Shown here piece by piece: positions 5,044 to 8,524 of a stretch of DNA of 8,524 nucleotides. The position numbers were made by a program, and so were the translations under genes. Numbering within the stretch: position 1 is the stretch's first letter; each line of letters begins with the position of its first letter. The notes under the pieces were generated by a model that was not told where the DNA came from, did no database searches, and saw only the letters and a program-made list of their open reading frames with translations. Source of the DNA: Methanomassiliicoccaceae archaeon (GTDB lineage Archaea; Thermoplasmatota; Thermoplasmata; Methanomassiliicoccales; UBA472); the NCBI GenBank assembly GCA_016919565.1, contig JACXTO010000108.1:1-8524 (forward strand). The letters run 5' to 3'.

Positions 5044-6984
5044 CTAGATGCTTAGCGCTCTCCTCTTCGACTCGATATGGTCCCACATTATCGCAGCAGC
5101 CTTCCGCGGATCTGGCTCTACCCAGAACCTGGCATTGACCACGCCCTCGAGGTCCTGGGTCAGGAGCTTGACGACATTGGGGCTGCCCTCGATCCTCGGC
5201 ATTACCCCCAGCACCACACTTATGCCAGAACCAACGAAGTAGGTGGCGATGGTTTCGGCCTTCGACGAGTACCACTCAGGGGCTGCGCCTACCACTGGGA
5301 GCTGGTCCATCCGAACCCCTGCTAAATTTGCTAGGTCCGCGACGAGGTTGAGTATCCTGGCGTTGTCGACGCAAGAGCCCATATGCAGCACCGGCGGGAT
5401 TCCGAGCGAACCGCACACCTCCTTCAGCCCTTTCCCTGCGCCCTCGATCGCCTTCGGTTGCATCAGCCCTGCCTTGGCGCATGCGATGCTGGCACAACCT
5501 GTCTCAACGACCAGCACATCGCGTTTTATCAGTTCCCTCGCCAAGCCAACATGGCCGGAATCGTGCTTCACCTTGGGGTTGTTGCAGCCGACGATGCCTG
5601 CGCATCCTCGTATCTTTCCTGCCAGGACCGCGTCCAGTAGCGGTTTCAGGCTTCCGCCCAATGCTTTCTTCACAGCTTCCACGGAAAAGCCAACCATCGC
5701 CTCCACCGGCTTGTCTGGGATGAGGACCCGATTCTGGTCGCGGTTGGGATAGTTGTCGATCGCCAATTGCACGATCTTCTTCGCCTGATCGAAGCTGTTC
5801 TCCGGCGTTATCTCGTAATGATGTCCGCCAGATATCCTGGCCTTGGGCGAGGTCGTTACCACCTTGGTATGATAGCAAGCGGCGGTGTTGGGCAGCGAGG
5901 GGAAGATGCACTGATAATCGACCACCATGACCTCCAGGGCGCCAGTAGTGATCACCAGCTCCTGGTCGAGATGGTTCCCAGCCTGAGGGACGCCTTTGCG
6001 CATCAGCAATTCATTCCCGGTGCAGCAGAGGCCGACAAGGTTTATGCCCTTCGCACCGGCCGCCTTCGCCTTGCTCACAAGCTCCGGCAGCGCGGCTGCC
6101 TTCACGATCATCTCCGATAGGATGGGGTTGTGGCCATGTAGTGAAATGTTGATATGGTCCGCCTTCAGCACTCCCAGGTTTACCTTCGATGTTTTAATGT
6201 CTGGGGTGCCGAACAGCACGTCCGAGATCTCGGTGGCCATCATCGAGCCGCCCCAACCATCGCCCAAAGATGCTCTGACGCCATGGGTGAGAAAGTCCGG
6301 GTAATAGGCGCCGACTCCCATGTGGACCCGGTGCATTGCCTCCACTATCTCTCGGTCGATGCCTCGTGGCAGCAGTCCCTTCTGAACCCAGATATCCATG
6401 GTCCCCTTTGGAGCTCTTTTCGCCATTTGCAGCGAGCCTTTCAGCGTACCGAACTCATCAAGCATGGCCAGCGAGAGCAGTTCGGCGACCTTCATCTCAG
6501 GCAAGGCGGTATCGATGCCATACTCCTTGGCCAGGGACATGAGCTTGGCCTTGTCCACAATTGAATAATTGGACGATTCTCCCCGCGCCGTCTTCAGGAG
6601 TGTTTCGACAACATCCCTTCCGTGATCGGAATGTGCGGCGGCACCGGTGGCCAAGTGCTCGAGGAGGTTCCGGGCGACCATCAGGTCGGCGTCGGCTCCA
6701 CAGACGCCCCTGGTCCGGTCCCCGCCCATCAGGCGACATGGCCCCATCGAGCATCTTTGGCATGAGACACCGGTCGAACAGAACTTGCATTGCGGTAGCT
6801 GCTTCTCCAAGCGGTCCCATACCGTCTCGACCCCATCGAGCATGGCTTTCTGCAGCACCAACTTGGACGATGCATCGAGCGTTCGTTCCTCAATCTTCTT
6901 CTCCACGATCTCCGGAGTGCTCTCCTTGGCGGGTCTCCTGATGCACTCGACGGCAATGATCTCCATTCCTCCATCGTTGGCCAT
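5044..6984 (-). CDS. cooS: Ni-Fe carbon monoxide dehydrogenase catalytic subunit
   Basis: A full-length (646 residues) CooS/hybrid-cluster-family enzyme that interconverts CO + H2O and CO2 + 2 electrons. Its C-terminus (DHIESKRRALSI) is typical for the family. B-cluster cysteines fit C75, C78, C83 and C95. C-cluster ligands fit the HGHNP motif (283-287), C321 (in GLCCTGNE), C359 (YQCIFPS), C467 (VGCNNPK), C497 (ETGCASIACAKAG) and C538 (MGSCVDN). K575 and H118 fit the catalytic acid/base residues. The D-cluster motif is C66-x2-C69, not the CX7C form of many CooS proteins, and the position just before C75 is Ser. The start at ATG 6984 has GAGGCGA 6 nt upstream; an ATG at residue 7 is the alternative. 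A cupin follows on the same strand. No ferredoxin partner (CooF), nickel chaperone (CooC) or ACS subunit lies in the window, so the electron acceptor is unknown. Confidence 0.95.
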   Translation of the reverse strand: MANDGGMEIIAVECIRRPAKESTPEIVEKKIEERTLDASSKLVLQKAMLDGVETVWDRLEKQLPQCKFCSTGVSCQRCSMGPCRLMGGDRTRGVCGADADLMVARNLLEHLATGAAAHSDHGRDVVETLLKTARGESSNYSIVDKAKLMSLAKEYGIDTALPEMKVAELLSLAMLDEFGTLKGSLQMAKRAPKGTMDIWVQKGLLPRGIDREIVEAMHRVHMGVGAYYPDFLTHGVRASLGDGWGGSMMATEISDVLFGTPDIKTSKVNLGVLKADHINISLHGHNPILSEMIVKAAALPELVSKAKAAGAKGINLVGLCCTGNELLMRKGVPQAGNHLDQELVITTGALEVMVVDYQCIFPSLPNTAACYHTKVVTTSPKARISGGHHYEITPENSFDQAKKIVQLAIDNYPNRDQNRVLIPDKPVEAMVGFSVEAVKKALGGSLKPLLDAVLAGKIRGCAGIVGCNNPKVKHDSGHVGLARELIKRDVLVVETGCASIACAKAGLMQPKAIEGAGKGLKEVCGSLGIPPVLHMGSCVDNARILNLVADLANLAGVRMDQLPVVGAAPEWYSSKAETIATYFVGSGISVVLGVMPRIEGSPNVVKLLTQDLEGVVNARFWVEPDPRKAAAIMWDHIESKRRALSI

Positions 6985-7025
6985 GATTGCTCGCCTCTAT
7001 AGGTGAAAATGCTTGTGTGGCGGAT

Positions 7026-7031
7026 GTATAA
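7026..7031 (-). promoter_or_regulatory. TATA-like promoter of cooS
   Basis: The minus strand reads GTTGTTATACATCC. The core TTATAC lies about 42-47 bp before the ATG, predicting transcription from about 7003 and a leader of about 20 nt. A short AACGTT palindrome lies just upstream. Confidence 0.5.
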
Positions 7032-7064
7032 CAACGTTTCGAATCCTCATGCGACGATTGCAGG

Positions 7065-7097
7065 GAGCCGCTCAAGAACGATGCGTTGCATTGGCTC
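7065..7097. repeat. Interrupted inverted repeat between divergent promoters
   Basis: GAGCC (7065-7069) pairs with GGCTC (7093-7097), and inside it ATGC (7081-7084) pairs with GCAT (7088-7091). It lies between the cooS promoter and the plus-strand promoter at 7165, where a shared regulator could bind. The rest of the 7032-7164 stretch shows nothing I can interpret. Confidence 0.25.
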
Positions 7098-7164
7098 GTA
7101 TGAAAGAGTGGAATAAGGCGATTGGGAGGGGGCTTGTGGTATTTTGGCGCATCGGGGGACATCA

Positions 7165-7170
7165 TTATAT
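7165..7170 (+). promoter_or_regulatory. TATA-like promoter of the acidic small protein
   Basis: CATTATATCTAA contains TTATAT at 35-40 bp before the GTG start. Transcription would begin near 7192, just before the GGTGA ribosome binding site at 7196-7200. The promoter is divergent from that of cooS. Confidence 0.5.
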
Positions 7171-7204
7171 CTAACGAGGTAGGCTTTTATTCAACGGTGA
7201 GAGA

Positions 7205-7486
7205 GTGGTAACTCCCCAGAGAAGGAAGAAAGAGATCGAGGCAGCGCCTGAGGATGACAGCCTGATCGACGCCGAGGAACCTAAGACAGAGGACATTTAC
7301 CAGGATGACCAAAGAGATGAGATGCTCGAGGATGATGAGATAACGGCGGCCGAGGACGGGTTCATGCGGGGCAGGGACATGACAATGAAGGAAATGGAGG
7401 AAGAGGGGAAGGAGCGCCGCAAGCCGATAATCCACGCCGACGGGAAGTCAGTGAGCCTGAGCGAGCAGCAATACGAGGAGGACTGA
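7205..7486 (+). CDS. Small, highly acidic hypothetical protein
   Basis: A 93-residue protein starting at GTG 7205, with GGTGA 4 nt upstream, and ending in TGA. It is strongly acidic, especially in the middle and at the end, with a basic patch at the N-terminus (QRRKKE, 5-10) and another at about 70-73 (ERRK). There are no cysteines, no signal peptide and no membrane helix; it is probably largely disordered or helical. The most conserved-looking segment is MLEDDEITAAEDGFMRGRDM (40-59), similar in style to short methanogen/archaeal proteins with an 'EI..AE.GFM.G' core; that resemblance is from memory. It is divergent from cooS, with separate promoters, so shared regulation is possible but not shown. 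Function unknown. The start could be questioned because GTG overlaps a run of GAGA, but no other start has better support. Confidence 0.7.
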   Translation: MVTPQRRKKEIEAAPEDDSLIDAEEPKTEDIYQDDQRDEMLEDDEITAAEDGFMRGRDMTMKEMEEEGKERRKPIIHADGKSVSLSEQQYEED

Positions 7487-7694
7487 GGGGCCAGGCTCCA
7501 TTATGCCAGGACCGAACTGGAAAACACTTTCACGCCACACTCGATTAGGGTGCCTTGTCCAGCGAAATGACGAGCTTCCTATAAGCGGACGTTCGGTCTC
7601 ATTCTGTGGCTCACCCCTGCTCAATACGCCAAGAGAGGCCGCTGGGTGAATTCCATTGGGTTTATTTCCCGTCTCAATTACTCCGATTGCTGAA
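7487..7694. other. Convergent intergenic gap with nested inverted repeats
   Basis: No convincing ORF is seen in these 208 bp. The notable structure is an exact 8-bp inverted repeat, GACCGAAC (7510-7517) and GTTCGGTC (7591-7598). Nested inside are CTGGA (7517-7521)/TCCAG (7558-7562) and CACTC (7538-7542)/GGGTG (7548-7552, one G-T pair). This could be a small structured RNA of about 90 nt or chance. It does not match a tRNA on either strand. No T-tract terminator is visible for the acidic-protein gene. Confidence 0.3.
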
Positions 7695-8524
7695 TCACTG
7701 AGGGCGGCTTGGCTTCTCAGGCCGCCTCATCCGTCCCAGGTAGTGCCTCAAGCGGGGGGCGTTCTGTTCGTAGTGTATCCTCATTGACGGGAAGAAATAC
7801 CGCGAATGCTTGATCATGACCACCGTTCCCGTGGCGATCTTACCCAAAGAGTTCTTTTCCAGGCCGACCACAATGTTTCCTCTGGAACGGATCGCTTCCA
7901 GGAACGATTCCGGGTCCTCGGCGTTCGCGCAAGTGACGACATTCCCGAGATCGCTCAGCATATGCCCATCGGTACCGCCAGTGAAGCATTTCTTCTCGTC
8001 TGTGGCGAGCTTCACCGCCCTCAGGTTGAGAGAGCGTGTCATCCCCCCGCATATTACTTCGACACCGTCGAAGCGTTTTGACAGTTCAATCGGAAGGTAT
8101 TCGTAATCAATGCATTTTTGCAGCCCCTTGTTGAAGAGCAAATACCCATAGGGGTGTGCCGCAATGACCAGGCAGCTATATCCTTCGCTGGAATCCACTA
8201 TGTTCTCAGTCCTAAGGTCGGTCGCAAGCCAGGGGCTCTTACGCTTGTGTTTCTCGATATGGTGATGATAATAATGCTTCAGATCGTCGTGCGAATTGAA
8301 GTAGATCAGGACATGCGGACCATCGGCTGCGCTTACCTCGATTCCCGGAACGATGAACGCGGCATGTTCCGTCTCCGAGGCGTGAATGCTCCCGCTGATC
8401 GCGTTGTGGTCCGTGACGGCCAGTCCGATCCCCATCCTTTTCGCCTTCCGGACGGCGTCGTGGACGGTCACGTGGCCATCGGAATGATCTGTATGAAAAT
8501 GCATATCGACGCACGTGCATCCTC
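7695..8524 (-). CDS. PHP-domain metal-dependent phosphoesterase (5' end probably outside window)
   Basis: The first in-window ATG (8504) gives 269 residues, but the frame stays open to the right edge, encoding GCTCVD before it. PHP domains normally have a short strand before the first HxH motif, so the true start probably lies outside. Counting from that ATG, metal-site motifs are H2-x-H4 with D9 (HFHTDHSDG), TDHN (31-34), GIEVSA (54-59), H64, AAHPYG (115-120) and GGTDGH (176-181), so all the usual trinuclear-site elements are present. The family hydrolyses phosphate esters (for example histidinol phosphatase, or TrpH/RNase AM-type nucleases); the substrate here cannot be told. A His-rich stretch (residues 72-88) interrupts the domain. 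A GC-rich hairpin (7699-7708 with 7721-7729) overlaps the last codons but lacks a T-tract. Confidence 0.85.
   Translation of the reverse strand, partial: GCTCVDMHFHTDHSDGHVTVHDAVRKAKRMGIGLAVTDHNAISGSIHASETEHAAFIVPGIEVSAADGPHVLIYFNSHDDLKHYYHHHIEKHKRKSPWLATDLRTENIVDSSEGYSCLVIAAHPYGYLLFNKGLQKCIDYEYLPIELSKRFDGVEVICGGMTRSLNLRAVKLATDEKKCFTGGTDGHMLSDLGNVVTCANAEDPESFLEAIRSRGNIVVGLEKNSLGKIATGTVVMIKHSRYFFPSMRIHYEQNAPRLRHYLGRMRRPEKPSRPQ

Noticed and set aside
4955..5275. Minus-strand frame overlapping the end of cooS that continues 87 nt past its stop with protein-like composition
   Set aside because: CooS already ends in a canonical C-terminus, there is no slippery heptamer near its stop, and the extension has no ribosome binding site. 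A -1 frameshift extension is not supported.
7510..7600. tRNA-like GTTCGGTC segment in the convergent gap
   Set aside because: Neither strand gives an acceptor stem, anticodon arm and T-arm in the right spacing. The segment is explained as an inverted repeat.
7840..8106. Open frames on both strands overlapping the PHP gene
   Set aside because: These are alternative or antisense frames. The PHP frame accounts for the full metal-binding motif set.
1..8524. Mobile element, CRISPR array or integration site
   Set aside because: No transposase or integrase motif, no regularly spaced repeats, and no long terminal inverted repeats were seen.

Overview
The window looks archaeal, most likely a member of the Thermoplasmatota and possibly related to Methanomassiliicoccales. 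The reasons are TATA/BRE-like promoter elements 20-30 bp upstream of short leaders, GGTGA/GAGG-type ribosome binding sites, a seven-helix membrane protein fused to a DUF835 domain (a family common in Thermoplasmata and Thermococci), and an archaeal-looking isoprenyl diphosphate synthase homologue. The lineage is inferred from gene content; there is no rRNA or other phylogenetic marker here.

Layout. Bases 1-1568 (minus strand) hold a two-gene operon: a 2-helix zinc-ribbon membrane protein whose stop codon overlaps the start of a secreted/membrane DUF2207-like protein cut off by the left edge. Bases 1668-2690 (minus) encode a trans-isoprenyl diphosphate synthase homologue that keeps both DDxxD motifs but has lost several IPP-binding residues. 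Bases 2691-3078 form a non-coding-looking stretch dense in cis signals. It holds the IPPS promoter with an inverted repeat, a tandem 7-mer, a plus-strand promoter with a 22-bp palindrome at the predicted transcription start, a 19-codon ORF with a very strong Shine-Dalgarno, and a hairpin plus T-tract. I regard this as a small independent transcription unit and the most novel item in the window.

Bases 3079-4260 (minus) encode the 7TM-DUF835 protein. A cupin (4501-4908) with a strong downstream terminator lies next. It is preceded on the same strand by a complete Ni-containing carbon monoxide dehydrogenase catalytic subunit, CooS (5044-6984). CooS has all C-cluster ligands but a CX2C rather than CX7C D-cluster motif. 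No CooF, CooC or acetyl-CoA synthase subunit is visible nearby. Divergent from cooS, with its own promoter, is a small, very acidic protein (7205-7486, plus).

The right end (7695-8524, minus) is a PHP-domain metal-dependent phosphoesterase whose N-terminus probably lies beyond the window. Between it and the acidic protein is a 208-bp convergent gap containing nested inverted repeats.

Functionally the genes look like independent short units rather than one pathway. The cooS/cupin pair is the only plausible metabolic cluster. I saw no transposase, CRISPR array, tRNA or rRNA.
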